Below the pieces are notes generated by a model. That model did not search any database, was not told where the DNA came from, and saw only the letters and a program-made list of their open reading frames with translations. Positions 34,954 to 44,337 of a stretch of 64,000 nucleotides of DNA are shown piece after piece. A program made the translations under genes and the position numbers. This stretch comes from Ectobacillus antri (GTDB lineage: Bacteria > Bacillota > Bacilli > Bacillales > Bacillaceae_G). Where the stretch lies: NCBI RefSeq assembly GCF_003852715.1, contig NZ_RIAV01000001.1:1-64000 (forward strand). The letters are read 5' to 3'. Position 1 is the stretch's first letter; every line of letters begins with the position of its first letter.

Positions 34954-37111
34954 TTCGTAATGTGATGGTGATTTTAAAGAGATCGCCGTCGAGTTCGATG
35001 TCGAGCTCGCCGCCGTGCAGGTCGACGATAGATTTGGCGATGGCAAGACCAAGGCCAGAGCCGTCGGTGTGACGCGACGTGTCGCCGCGCTTGAAACGCT
35101 CGAGTAGTTCCTCCGTATTGCCGCCAAGCTCGTATTTAGAGACATTTTTAAATGTAATGATTACATCTTCACCGGCGCTTGTAATGTTAATGTATACACG
35201 AGAGTATTCCAAAGAGTACTTTAAAATGTTGCTAATTAAGTTATCAAATACCCGCCACATTTTTTGTCCGTCTACTACAGCGAAGATTTGATTTTCGCTG
35301 TGGGTAACACGGAATTGCAGGGTGGATTGTGAGATGTTATCATCATGCTCCGCAAGCGATTGCTGTAGAAGCTGGACGATATCCGCTTGCTCTAAGGTAA
35401 GCTCAATATTGCCACTCATCATTTTAGAAGCCTCAAATAAGTCGTCAATCAACACCTTCAGTCGCTTTGACTTGCGATCGAGAACCTCAACGTAGGCGCT
35501 GCGTTCATCTTCTGTTAAATTTGGTGATTTCAATAAATCGGTATACGTAATGATCGACGTAAGAGGTGTGCGTAAATCATGACTGACGTTTGTGATTAGC
35601 TCTGTTTTGAGACGCTCACTTTTTGCCTGCTCTTTTTGCGAAAATGATACATTGTTTTTTAGTATATTAATATCTGCAGCCAGAGCAGCAAGCGGGGAAC
35701 GACCTTTCACAGGTAAATCAGCACGCAGATTGCCATTTGCAATTTCTTTAACGGCAGTGAACACTTCATTAAAATAGGCGGTTTGTTTTAAAATGTATAG
35801 AAAAACGGGCACGCCCACGAGCAAAACAAACGGCATATAGACGATAATGAGACCAGATTCAACTGCGACAAATACAGCACTAAATCCAAGTGTGAATAAC
35901 AGGCCCATCAAGATTACAATCTGCATGCCGATGCTGCGGACAAAAAATACTTTTTTTATGAATTCTAAGATATGATAGCACCAAGTGCGCTGCCATAACG
36001 TAGTAATAGATTCCTCACGCCATTCTTTCCATAATGCCCATGCTTGCGGCAGTGTAGCGGCGATTAGGAAAGCTGAAGCGAAAATACCAAAAATCATACG
36101 ATCTGCCGGCATATAGTGAATCTCGTAGTATCTAAAGGGACGTTCGCTCATAAGGAACACCAAAGCTAGTAGTGCCATAAATGCAAATGCACCAAGCCTA
36201 ATATCAAAGGGGACTTTCGTATAATACGGACGCAAAGCAATAAAGAAGGTAGACGGACGAAGAAACTTCGTCGTATACAACCCAGCGATTAATAAAAGAA
36301 CAGATATACCTGTGTAGATAAAAAAGCGTTGTTTTAGTGTTTTGTAATATAAGGCGGTATCAACGATAGGAGCTGACTTTTTAGCCCATTTCGGTACGGC
36401 TACAATACCTTCGAACTGACCGTTTTCTAAGGGTACTTGCTTTTTATTACCAAAATACAGGGGTTCTTTACTCGTGTAAGTCTCGTGCCAAAGCACATCT
36501 TGCTCTCTAAGTAGCTTTTGTGCAGCTGCGTAGTCTGTAACATTTACATTCGTATGAACTTTTCCAGTGTCCACGTTGACAAGGAAATAAGAGAAGGTTG
36601 CATTGTAGTATTTGTAACCTGTTTGCATACTTTCTAAGTTCATGTAATGTTCATCTAACGCTTTTTCCTTTTCTTTCAACACTTTTGCGCGTACATGTTC
36701 ATCATCTTGAAAGTTTTTAGTGATATCTGCGATTTTGGCATCGCGTTCTGTTTTATATAACCCTGCAACTTCAGGCGTTGGACTGTTATTTATTTTATCC
36801 TCATACTGTGCGGTAATACTGGCAATTTGTTCATTCAAATCACCGTATCGATAGCGATGTTCGTGAATCTCTTCCGCTGTCACCTTGATTTGCTGTTTCG
36901 CTTCTTCCTTTGGTACATAGTTAAGTTCCAACTCAGAAAGCACAGATAAGTAGTTTTGCTTTTCTCCTTCAAATTGCGGCGTATCGAAATACGTTTTATA
37001 CGTAAAATTGATTCCATCTAGCAAGAGTGAAAACGTTCCGGTACAGCCAAGACCGACTACTAACAGCCAAATCAGTGTCTTTACACTACTTTTCCATTTT
37101 ATAGCCAACAC
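34940..37111 (-). CDS. Sensor histidine kinase
   Basis: 723 residues. TM1 is at about 12-32. A large extracytoplasmic part (about 33-265) is rich in charged helices. A cluster of further TM helices (about 265-450) precedes a HAMP-like linker. HisKA has the phospho-accepting His511 in 'NVSHDLRTPLTSIITYTDLL'. The HATPase domain has the N box ('RVFDNLISNILKYS') and G box ('TDGSGLGLAIAKSIVD'). The start GTG at 37111 overlaps the response regulator by 26 bp behind AAAGGTGG. Multi-TM sensor modules of this type respond to envelope stress or to membrane-embedded signals; the stimulus is unknown. Confidence 0.9.
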   Translation of the reverse strand: MLAIKWKSSVKTLIWLLVVGLGCTGTFSLLLDGINFTYKTYFDTPQFEGEKQNYLSVLSELELNYVPKEEAKQQIKVTAEEIHEHRYRYGDLNEQIASITAQYEDKINNSPTPEVAGLYKTERDAKIADITKNFQDDEHVRAKVLKEKEKALDEHYMNLESMQTGYKYYNATFSYFLVNVDTGKVHTNVNVTDYAAAQKLLREQDVLWHETYTSKEPLYFGNKKQVPLENGQFEGIVAVPKWAKKSAPIVDTALYYKTLKQRFFIYTGISVLLLIAGLYTTKFLRPSTFFIALRPYYTKVPFDIRLGAFAFMALLALVFLMSERPFRYYEIHYMPADRMIFGIFASAFLIAATLPQAWALWKEWREESITTLWQRTWCYHILEFIKKVFFVRSIGMQIVILMGLLFTLGFSAVFVAVESGLIIVYMPFVLLVGVPVFLYILKQTAYFNEVFTAVKEIANGNLRADLPVKGRSPLAALAADINILKNNVSFSQKEQAKSERLKTELITNVSHDLRTPLTSIITYTDLLKSPNLTEDERSAYVEVLDRKSKRLKVLIDDLFEASKMMSGNIELTLEQADIVQLLQQSLAEHDDNISQSTLQFRVTHSENQIFAVVDGQKMWRVFDNLISNILKYSLEYSRVYINITSAGEDVIITFKNVSKYELGGNTEELLERFKRGDTSRHTDGSGLGLAIAKSIVDLHGGELDIELDGDLFKITITLRKSVL

Positions 37112-37775
37112 CCCACACCACCTTTAAATATTTTGGATTTTTTGGATTGATTTCAATTTTTTCACGGATGTTCCGGATATGTACGGCGACCGTGTTTTCT
37201 GGGTTAAAGGATGGCTCGCGCCAGACGCGTTCGTAAATTTCGTGAATGGAAAATACGCGTCCTGCATGGGTCATCAGCAGCTCGACAATTTTATATTCAA
37301 GTGGTGTCAGCTTGACGGGCTCGCCGTGTATGGTTACCGTTTTGGCGGCTTGATCAAGTGACAGACCGTTTAAATCAATGCTCCTTGTACCGTTGTAGGT
37401 TCCAAGGTTTACATAGCGTCTCAGTTGTGATTTAACACGGGCGATGAGCTCAAGCGGATTAAACGGTTTGGTAACATAGTCATCAGCCCCGACCTGCAGA
37501 CCGAGTACCTTGTCGGCCTGTTCGCTTTTGGCGCTCAGCATAATAATGGGAATGTTTTTTTGCTCGCGTATTTTAAAGGTTGCGGAAATGCCATCAAGGC
37601 GCGGCATCATAATATCCAGTAAGATGAGATGAATATCATGTGTCATGACAAAGTCCAATGCTTCAATGCCGTCTTTTGCCTTTAAAACATGAAAGCCTTC
37701 GTTTCGTAAATAAATTTCAATGCCATTGCGAATCTCTTCATCATCGTCGACGACCAGAATTGTAAATTTGTCCAT
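37086..37775 (-). CDS. OmpR-family response regulator
   Basis: 229 residues. The receiver domain (1-118) has the acidic pair D10-D12, the phospho-acceptor Asp54 ('ILLDIMMPRLDG') and 'KPFNPLEL' with the conserved Lys. The C-terminal winged helix (about 135-229) has 'LTPLEYKIVELLMTHAGRVF' and 'RNIREKIEINPKNPKYLKVV'. ATG 37775 is used; GTG three codons earlier is too close to the GGAG. It is translationally coupled with the histidine kinase downstream. The target promoter is not evident here. Confidence 0.93.
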   Translation of the reverse strand: MDKFTILVVDDDEEIRNGIEIYLRNEGFHVLKAKDGIEALDFVMTHDIHLILLDIMMPRLDGISATFKIREQKNIPIIMLSAKSEQADKVLGLQVGADDYVTKPFNPLELIARVKSQLRRYVNLGTYNGTRSIDLNGLSLDQAAKTVTIHGEPVKLTPLEYKIVELLMTHAGRVFSIHEIYERVWREPSFNPENTVAVHIRNIREKIEINPKNPKYLKVVWGVGYKMEK

Positions 37776-37883
37776 ACGTATCACACTCCTTTCGAAAGTA
37801 TATCATGTGTTTTAGTATAGCAAACAAATCTTAATAACAGTTTAGGGAATTTCTTAAGAGTTTCTTAAGGAAAGATGGTGTTA

Positions 37884-38000
37884 CATAAAGTTCGGTGTGG
37901 ATTTCCGTTACGGGGGTTCGCTTTCCGCGACCAATCAAAGAGCCACCTTCACTCCGATTAACCAGTGCCAACTAGCAACATATGACTTGAATACAGCCTA
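37884..38000 (-). repeat. Dispersed intergenic repeat, copy 3
   Basis: It is inverted relative to copies 1 and 2. It reads GTGGATTTCCGTTACGGGGG, then TTCGCTTTCCGCG, and ends CACCTTCACTCCGATTAACC and the TGTTGCTAGT...GGCTGT-type tail in complement. It lies between the two-component promoter and the DinB gene. Confidence 0.62.
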
Positions 38001-38019
38001 AGGAAAAAAATCATCCAAA

Positions 38020-38496
38020 CTAAGCCGTTTGGATGACAGAGAGTACTTGCTTTTGATGATAGCAATCATGGTGAATAAACTCGTCAATGATATAGAGCAG
38101 GGAATAGGGGGCACCGGTATGTGCATCATGTGAAACATTGTTAACGGAAATGTGGGCACATAATGCGTCAACTTGCATATTTCGCAGTTCGTAAACAAGT
38201 TGCTCGCGTGTGGCCGCTGCTTGGTTCAGTACGTCTTGCTGCGACAATTTACGGTAGCAAAGAGACGAATGGTTGTATGTATCAAAATCCGGAAACTGTA
38301 TATCTTTTCCTATTCTTACAGCCGGCAACGTATGAGTCAGTAAATACTCATCCCAATGGAACAGGTGAGCAATTACATCTCGTACTTCCCACTTTCCTTC
38401 GGCAATCGGTCTTTCCCAAAATGCAGGTTCCATCTGTAAGGAGCGGAGCCAAGCGGCAAATTCCTCAAATGTAGCAAGAGTTTGTTGTATATGCAT
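38020..38496 (-). CDS. DinB-family protein
   Basis: 158 residues, four-helix-bundle DinB/YfiT fold. The metal-binding His triad probably comes from 'DVIAHLFHWDEYLLTH' (helix 2) and 'FIHHDCYHQKQVLSVI' (helix 4), where the HxxxH pairs are visible. DinB proteins are damage-induced metalloenzymes; several members transfer bacillithiol or mycothiol. ATG 38496 is preceded by AAAGAGGGTATCC. It is a single-gene unit behind the dispersed repeat. Confidence 0.83.
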   Translation of the reverse strand: MHIQQTLATFEEFAAWLRSLQMEPAFWERPIAEGKWEVRDVIAHLFHWDEYLLTHTLPAVRIGKDIQFPDFDTYNHSSLCYRKLSQQDVLNQAAATREQLVYELRNMQVDALCAHISVNNVSHDAHTGAPYSLLYIIDEFIHHDCYHQKQVLSVIQTA

Positions 38497-38644
38497 GGAT
38501 ACCCTCTTTTCTCAAGGGAATGAAACGAATAGAGCTTGACTATTGGATAGATAACACACAGGCCCGCATGTTTTACGAAAAAAGAGGGTGATGTATATTC
38601 ACCCTCGTGAGATATCCTCTGCCTGTTACGTCACCTTTTAAAAG

Positions 38645-39280
38645 TTAACCTGCAGATGCATGGCTTATAGCTGTACTGCTAAACTTTTGCTTTATACGCC
38701 CAACTTGCTTAAAGAAGAATTGCACAACAGGTCCGATAATAACTGTAATCACAATTGTGCCGATGTTGATAGGACCTTGTAAGATAAATGCCAGCACAAG
38801 GGCAACGAGTTCACCAAGTGTTTTGGCTGTCATTAAGCTTACGTTGAATCGTTTTTTCAGTGCCATCATAAACATATCGATGGGATTTAGCATGGGCATT
38901 TCAGCCTGTAAGTACATCCCAGCCCCGAGACCAATGACGATGATCCCGAGAAGCAGAACGCCCCAGCGCAGTGTCATTCCATCTGGTTGCCAGTTTGGAA
39001 ATACCTGCAATAGCCAGAAATCGACGAACAAACCAATTAATACAAATGTAATGGCGGCCAAAAATTGCGGACGCTCCTTTAAGAGCCAAGCGTTGATAAA
39101 TAAAAGTGCCGCTTGATTGATAATCATCCAGGTACCTACAGTCAAGCCGAATGTTTGTGATTGTCCCACTGCCAGTGCATCCCACGCACCAAGTCCAACG
39201 TTTGCTTTAATCGTGAGACTAATGCCCAGTGTAAGTACCATAATGCCGGTTAGAAACAGTAAAATCTTGCTGCTTTTCAT
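38645..39280 (-). CDS. YczE-like integral membrane protein
   Basis: 211 residues, five or six TM helices. 'LTLGISLTIKANVGLGAWDALAVGQS' and 'LNPIDMFMMALKKRFNVSL' are typical of the YczE/YyaS/YitT group. In B. subtilis YczE is needed for surfactin and bacillomycin production; in other genomes the role is unknown. ATG 39280 behind AAGGGAGTC; an upstream ATG pair is rejected for lack of RBS. Single gene, divergent from the M15 peptidase. Confidence 0.8.
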   Translation of the reverse strand: MKSSKILLFLTGIMVLTLGISLTIKANVGLGAWDALAVGQSQTFGLTVGTWMIINQAALLFINAWLLKERPQFLAAITFVLIGLFVDFWLLQVFPNWQPDGMTLRWGVLLLGIIVIGLGAGMYLQAEMPMLNPIDMFMMALKKRFNVSLMTAKTLGELVALVLAFILQGPINIGTIVITVIIGPVVQFFFKQVGRIKQKFSSTAISHASAG

Positions 39281-39536
39281 GTTATGACTCCCTTTATGTG
39301 ATGTCGTTCCCATCATTTATTATAAGGGAATACGCTGGAAATGGGGATTATTTTTATTTTTTATGTAATTTCCCACTTCTCTCGTTTTATCTTTATATAT
39401 ATGTATGATGAACAAACATTAAATGGTCGCTTGTCCTAGTACGTCTGACTTCTCAAGTACGTATGATACAACAGTGATATACATGTTTGTAAATCACGCA
39501 GGTTTGGCAGACCATTTTTAAAAAGGAGGATGTGAC

Positions 39537-40196
39537 ATGGCATTTCAAATGACATATGACAAGCGTAATCGTACAAACCTTGATCAACTTGCTCCCAACA
39601 CAAAGGCTGCCGCTTATAAGTGGTATCAATATTGTATTGATAACAAAGCTGATATCTTAATATATGAAACCATTCGTACAGTGGAACGTCAACGTCAGTA
39701 TGTAGCGCAAGGTGTATCACGTACTATGCAGTCGTATCATTTAGTTGGGCAGGCTTTGGATTTTGTTCCCATCATTAACGGAAAAGATGAATGGAGCCGC
39801 AGCGCGTATTTACAAGAGCCATATCGTTCTGCCATCGCGTATGCAAAAAGCTTAGGCTTTGAGTGGGGCGGAGATTGGACGGATTTTGTTGACAATCCCC
39901 ACTTGCAGTTTAACTACAAAGGCTATGGAACGGATAAAGTATTGGATAGCCCGTCCTATAAAGTAATCATACCAAATACCGCATTTTGGCAGGCTCGTGG
40001 TCTTGTGCGCGAGTTTGAGGGTAGAGGCTACCAAGCTAAAGGTGTAAACTTAAAGGCATATGGACCGAATCAACAACCAGCGGAAAACGATCCATATTTG
40101 TTCGTGATCGAAACAGATCTGGAAAATGCGAAGCAACTCGTGATTGAGTTAAAAACGCGTGGCTATCATTTGACATACGGAGAAGCACAAAAGTAA
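39537..40196 (+). CDS. M15-family peptidoglycan peptidase with SPOR domain
   Basis: 219 residues. Zinc ligands of the VanY/CwlK fold are His68 and Asp75 ('SYHLVGQALDF') and His122 ('DNPHLQF'); the catalytic acid is near Glu109/Asp113. Residues about 140-219 form a SPOR-like peptidoglycan-binding domain ('YLFVIETDLENAKQLVIELK'). It would cleave L-Ala-D-Glu or D-Ala peptide bonds in the cell wall. No signal peptide is visible, unusual for a wall enzyme; phage-type endolysins share this plan. RBS AAAGGAGGATG. A perfect terminator follows. Confidence 0.87.
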   Translation: MAFQMTYDKRNRTNLDQLAPNTKAAAYKWYQYCIDNKADILIYETIRTVERQRQYVAQGVSRTMQSYHLVGQALDFVPIINGKDEWSRSAYLQEPYRSAIAYAKSLGFEWGGDWTDFVDNPHLQFNYKGYGTDKVLDSPSYKVIIPNTAFWQARGLVREFEGRGYQAKGVNLKAYGPNQQPAENDPYLFVIETDLENAKQLVIELKTRGYHLTYGEAQK

Positions 40197-40200
40197 GACG

Positions 40201-40236
40201 AATGAAAAATCCATCGCTATGATGGATTTTTCATTC
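40201..40236 (+). terminator. Intrinsic terminator
   Basis: AATGAAAAATCCATC-GCTAT-GATGGATTTTTCATT, a perfect 15-bp stem. It also shows that an in-frame ATG at 40219, in the loop, is not the ABC-transporter start. Confidence 0.9.
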
Positions 40237-40272
40237 GTTTTCTACATACATCAAAATAGGGAGGAGATTTTT

Positions 40273-41979
40273 TTGCATGTATTACGATATATCAAACCAT
40301 ACCGATTTGCGGCGATAACAGCTCTTTTCTGTATGCTGGTGGAGCTTGGGGTTGAATTGCTACATCCATTATTTATGGCAAAAATTATTGATGAAGGCAT
40401 AATGGAGAATGACTTGCGGAAGGTGTTAACATGGGGCGGAATTATGCTGCTGATGTCCTTGCTTGCCTTTGCGTCCGGTGTTGCAAACTCGTTTATTGCT
40501 GCTCATGTTAGCCAAGGCTTCGGTCACGATGTGAGACATGCAACATTTTCAAAAGTACAATCCCTGTCGGTGCAAGAAGCGAAGCGTTTTCCCGCTGCTA
40601 CTCTTGTGACGCGTTTAACAAGCGATGTATCGCAGCTCCAAAATACGTTGTTTATGAGTCTGCGCATTGCCATGCGTGCCCCGCTATTGCTAGTAGGTAG
40701 CATTGTTATGGCGTGCATCCTTGATTTGCGTTTGGCTTTTACGCTTCTTGTGACAGTCCCGCCGCTATTTCTCTTTTTATGGTGGATGCTGAGAAGAGGA
40801 AGGGTGTTGTTTCGCGGTGTGCAAGAAAAGTTGGACAACGTAAATAGTGTTATGCGTTTTAATGTAGCTTCTATGCGTTTTATTCGTGGTTTTTCGCGTC
40901 GTACATACGAAACAAAACGCTTTGACAGGGCAGACGGACAATTGCGTCAACGTACCGTTACATCATTGCGAACCCTAGAAGCCACAATGCCTGTTTTGCT
41001 TCTGATTATGAATACAGCCATTCTAGTAATCCTCTGGTTTGGCGGCGTGCGTGTTTCAGCTGGAGATGCACAGGTTGGAGAGGTCGTTGCTATTGTCAAT
41101 TACGCGCTACGTATTACCTCTGTTTTTTCGGTATTTTCCTTTATTATTATGGCCTATTCTCGTGCGTTCGCCTCAGCTGGACGAATTGGAGAAGTATTAG
41201 CAGCGGACCAGAAAGAAGAAAAGGGAATGGAGGTATCGTTACAGGGAAGTGTTGCATTTCGCAATGTGTTCTTTCGATACCCTGACACAGACTCGTATGC
41301 CCTGCAGGAGGTATCGTTTGCGGCAGGAGTGGGTCAAACCATTGCTATTATGGGAGAGACCGGTGCGGGCAAAACAACGCTCCTGCAACTGCTGGTTAAA
41401 TTATATGATGTAAAAGAAGGGGATGTGTATATAGATGGGTACCCGATTCAATCACTTCATGTAAAAAGTGTCAGACAGGCAATTGGGATGGTACCGCAGG
41501 AGTCACTTTTATTTACAGGAAGCATACGTGAAAATATTGCGTGGGGAAACAGCGAGGCAACAAACGAAGAAATTATACAAGCGGCAAAGGATGCGCAAAT
41601 TCATGACACAATCATAAACATGCCGCACCAATACGATAGCATAATCGGACAAAGAGGTGTGAACTTATCCGGTGGCCAAAAGCAGCGAGTTGCCATTGCG
41701 CGTGCGCTCGTGCGAAAGCCGAAGCTGCTGTTACTTGATGACAGTACGAGCGCCCTTGATACAGAAACAGAATCGCGCTTGCTTACAGCTATTCAAGCTT
41801 ATCACTGCACAACCTTACTTATTACACAAAAGGTCAGCACAGCAAGGAGAGCCGATCGCATCGTTCTGCTTGAGAACGGACGCGTTGTCGCACAAGGTAC
41901 GCACGGTCAGCTGCTTCGCACATCGCAATTGTACCGAGACATGCATACATCACAATTAGGAGGTGCTGCGCATGTCTAA
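40273..41979 (+). CDS. Heterodimeric ABC exporter, subunit 1 (degenerate ATP site)
   Basis: 568 residues: a six-TM exporter domain (about 10-310) and a nucleotide-binding domain. Walker A is GETGAGKTT (about 361), the signature is the canonical LSGGQ (about 465), and Walker B reads 'LLLLDDSTSALD' with Asp where the catalytic Glu belongs. The switch His is replaced by Gln ('LLITQKVST'). This is the pattern of the non-catalytic half of a heterodimeric exporter. The start is TTG at 40273 (GGGAGGAG six bases before), because the only upstream ATG lies inside a terminator. It overlaps subunit 2 by 8 bp. Export of drugs or lipids is likely. Confidence 0.9.
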   Translation: MHVLRYIKPYRFAAITALFCMLVELGVELLHPLFMAKIIDEGIMENDLRKVLTWGGIMLLMSLLAFASGVANSFIAAHVSQGFGHDVRHATFSKVQSLSVQEAKRFPAATLVTRLTSDVSQLQNTLFMSLRIAMRAPLLLVGSIVMACILDLRLAFTLLVTVPPLFLFLWWMLRRGRVLFRGVQEKLDNVNSVMRFNVASMRFIRGFSRRTYETKRFDRADGQLRQRTVTSLRTLEATMPVLLLIMNTAILVILWFGGVRVSAGDAQVGEVVAIVNYALRITSVFSVFSFIIMAYSRAFASAGRIGEVLAADQKEEKGMEVSLQGSVAFRNVFFRYPDTDSYALQEVSFAAGVGQTIAIMGETGAGKTTLLQLLVKLYDVKEGDVYIDGYPIQSLHVKSVRQAIGMVPQESLLFTGSIRENIAWGNSEATNEEIIQAAKDAQIHDTIINMPHQYDSIIGQRGVNLSGGQKQRVAIARALVRKPKLLLLDDSTSALDTETESRLLTAIQAYHCTTLLITQKVSTARRADRIVLLENGRVVAQGTHGQLLRTSQLYRDMHTSQLGGAAHV

Positions 41980-43708
41980 CAAAAAGCCGAACGATTGGAA
42001 ACAAACCTTACACCGTTTATGGGCGTATGTGGATGAGCAAAGAAGCAAACTATTTGTTGTCTTCTTTCTTGTTGTATTAAGCTCCGGTCTTGGCCTTTTG
42101 GGTCCGTTTTTAATCGGAAAAGCGATTGACCTTTATATTGTGACGAAACAACCAGAAGGGCTTATGTCACTGCTTTTGGGACTTTTTGCAGTGTATCTTC
42201 TATATGCAGTCTCCCTCTTTTTGCAAAACTATTGGATGATTCATGTTTCTCAGGATACAGTATCTAAGCTGCGTCGCCAATTGTTTCGCCATTTGCACCG
42301 TTTACCGCTGCCGTATTTTGATAAGCGGCAGCACGGTGAAATTATGAGCCGTGCTGTTAATGATGTAGAAAATATTAGTTCTACTTTGAATAGTTCAGTC
42401 ATTCAAGTCGTATTGAGCGTGATTACGCTTATCGGTACGATTTCTGTAATGCTTTGGTTAAGCCCCCTATTAACACTGCTTACCATGATGATTGTTCCTT
42501 TATTGTTTATCGGTATGAAATGGATTACGGCACGAACAGGTCCGCTATTTCAACAACAGCAGCGAAATCTAGGCGAAGTAAACGGCTTTGTCGAAGAAAT
42601 GGTATCAGGACAATCGGTGATGCAAATCTTTTCGCAGGAAGAGCGTGTTATCAAGCTATTTATGGAAAAGAATGAAAAACTGAAAAAAACAGGCTATTGG
42701 GCTCAGGTGTTTTCCGGTTTTATTCCGAAATTGATGAACGTGCTAAACAATGGTAGCTTTGCCGTTATTGCTTGTATCGGTGGTGTGCTCGCGCTCCGCG
42801 GTATGGTCACAGTTGGAACCATCGTCATTTTTGCCGAGTATGCACGTCAATTTACAAGACCGCTCAATGATCTCGCAAATCAGTTCAACACGCTATTATC
42901 AGCAATTGCAGGTGCGGAACGTGTTTTTGAAACATTGGATGAAGAGCGGGAGGAAGATGAGATAGGCGCTCGTGAAGTAGAGAAGATACAAGGGCATGTG
43001 GAGTTTGTAAATATTTCATTTTCCTATGGTGCAGAAGAGACCTTAACAGATGTCAGTTTTCGAGCACGTCCGGGTGAAACAGTTGCGTTTGTCGGTCCAA
43101 CCGGAGCCGGTAAAACAACCATCACAGGATTATTGTCTCGCTTTTATGAGCCGGCGGCAGGCGATATTCGTATTGATGGTCAAAGCATCAAGGGAATTAC
43201 ACGTGAAAGCTTGCGGCGACAGATGGGCTTTGTATTGCAGGATACAGTGCTGCTTGCTAGCAGTATACGTGAAAATATTCGCTACGGTCGTTTGGATGCA
43301 ACTGAGGAGGAAATTGTTGCAGCAGCACATATGGCAGGGGCCCATGCATTCATCAGCAAGCTCCCAAATGGCTACGATACAGTAATCGGTCCCGACGGCA
43401 GCGGCATCAGTCAAGGACAAAGACAACTGCTGGCAATTGCACGGGTCATGCTTGCCGCGCCGGCTATTCTTGTGTTAGATGAAGCGACCAGTAGCATTGA
43501 TACACTGACAGAGCAGCATGTACAGCAGGCGCTTGCAAGGCTGATGAAAGGACGCACCTGCTTTATTATCGCACATCGCCTTAATACGATTCGAACGGCC
43601 GACCATATTGTCGTTTTACAAGAGGGACGAGTGGTAGAACAAGGCTCTCATGAAGAGTTGGTAGAGAGCGGCGGTTTGTATGAAAGATTGCATCAATACT
43701 ACCATTGA
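41972..43708 (+). CDS. Heterodimeric ABC exporter, subunit 2 (catalytic Walker B)
   Basis: 578 residues, six TM helices then the NBD. Walker A is GPTGAGKTT (about 375), the signature is degenerate ('SGISQGQRQLLAIA' in place of LSGGQ), Walker B is 'ILVLDEATSSID' with the catalytic Glu, and the switch His is present ('IIAHRLNTI'). With subunit 1 (good signature, poor Walker B) this gives one active and one degenerate composite site, as in BmrCD or TM287/288. ATG 41972 is preceded by TTAGGAGGTGC. The pair has no adjacent regulator. Confidence 0.92.
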   Translation: MSNKKPNDWKQTLHRLWAYVDEQRSKLFVVFFLVVLSSGLGLLGPFLIGKAIDLYIVTKQPEGLMSLLLGLFAVYLLYAVSLFLQNYWMIHVSQDTVSKLRRQLFRHLHRLPLPYFDKRQHGEIMSRAVNDVENISSTLNSSVIQVVLSVITLIGTISVMLWLSPLLTLLTMMIVPLLFIGMKWITARTGPLFQQQQRNLGEVNGFVEEMVSGQSVMQIFSQEERVIKLFMEKNEKLKKTGYWAQVFSGFIPKLMNVLNNGSFAVIACIGGVLALRGMVTVGTIVIFAEYARQFTRPLNDLANQFNTLLSAIAGAERVFETLDEEREEDEIGAREVEKIQGHVEFVNISFSYGAEETLTDVSFRARPGETVAFVGPTGAGKTTITGLLSRFYEPAAGDIRIDGQSIKGITRESLRRQMGFVLQDTVLLASSIRENIRYGRLDATEEEIVAAAHMAGAHAFISKLPNGYDTVIGPDGSGISQGQRQLLAIARVMLAAPAILVLDEATSSIDTLTEQHVQQALARLMKGRTCFIIAHRLNTIRTADHIVVLQEGRVVEQGSHEELVESGGLYERLHQYYH

Positions 43709-43793
43709 AGCATATGCTTGTATATGTGCGCCCGATAACGTAAGATGAAAGGGTAACATTCTAACTTGGCAAGAAACGAAAGGAGCGGTCGAT

Positions 43794-44060
43794 ATGGAAG
43801 AGATCAAAGTAGGCGACGTTTTTGCAATCGGTGACGAGGGTGAAGAGCAAGAGGTAGAGGTATTGGGCACGATGCACGTAGAAGGTCATGCATATATCGC
43901 CGTAGGTCTTCTGGAGGATATCCAATCGACAACGGAAGAAGAAATGGACGTGTTCTTGTTTAAAGTGGAAGAGAACGGTGAATTGTCTTACATTGAAGAC
44001 GATACAGAGTTTGAAAAGGTATCAGCAGAATTTGAGCGAGTAACAAGCGAGGAAGTATAA
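43794..44060 (+). CDS. DUF1292-family protein
   Basis: 88 residues, strongly acidic. 'VLGTMHVEGHAYIAVGLLED' and 'MDVFLFKVEENGELSYIEDD' match the DUF1292 pattern (YrzB relatives of Bacillus), usually a small beta-rich cytosolic protein of unknown role. RBS AAAGGAGCGG. It forms a single-gene unit with its own terminator. Confidence 0.88.
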   Translation: MEEIKVGDVFAIGDEGEEQEVEVLGTMHVEGHAYIAVGLLEDIQSTTEEEMDVFLFKVEENGELSYIEDDTEFEKVSAEFERVTSEEV

Positions 44061-44061
44061 G

Positions 44062-44090
44062 AAAAAGCGCCGATTGCGGCGCTTTTCTTT
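44062..44090 (+). terminator. Intrinsic terminator
   Basis: AAAAGCGCCG-ATTG-CGGCGCTTTT directly after the DUF1292 gene. Confidence 0.87.
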
Positions 44091-44172
44091 TTGTATACAG
44101 TGTTGGCAAATAGAACATAAAAGCTTGTTATGGTAGGATATTTGTATTATTGAATGTTACATGGAGGTACAT

Positions 44173-44336
44173 ATGCTACACATATACATCACGCGCCACG
44201 GAGAAACAGAATGGAATACAGAAGGTCGTCTACAGGGCTGGTCGGATTCGCCGCTGACTGAAAAAGGAAGGCGAGATGCGATATTGCTCGGAAATAGGCT
44301 TCAGGATATTTCGTTCTCCGCAATTTATACTGGTAA
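44173..44336 (+). pseudogene. Histidine phosphatase (phosphoglycerate-mutase-like), 3'-truncated
   Basis: ATG 44173 has a good TGGAGGTAC RBS. The first 54 residues are a perfect family start: 'IYITRHGETEWNTEGRLQGW' with the catalytic RHG, then 'SDSPLTEKGRRDAILLG' and 'FSAIYTG'. Normal proteins continue with 'SPLxRAxxTA' for another 130-150 residues. Here homology stops at 44336, exactly where a convergent small gene ends, and 21 unrelated codons follow to a stop. The rest of the gene has been removed by a deletion or rearrangement that joined it to the minus-strand gene. Confidence 0.82.
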
Positions 44337-44337
44337 G

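Noticed and set aside
40219-40272. ATG start of the first ABC subunit at 40219
   Set aside because: It lies in the loop of a perfect terminator; TTG 40273 with a proper RBS and alignment to the family start is preferred.
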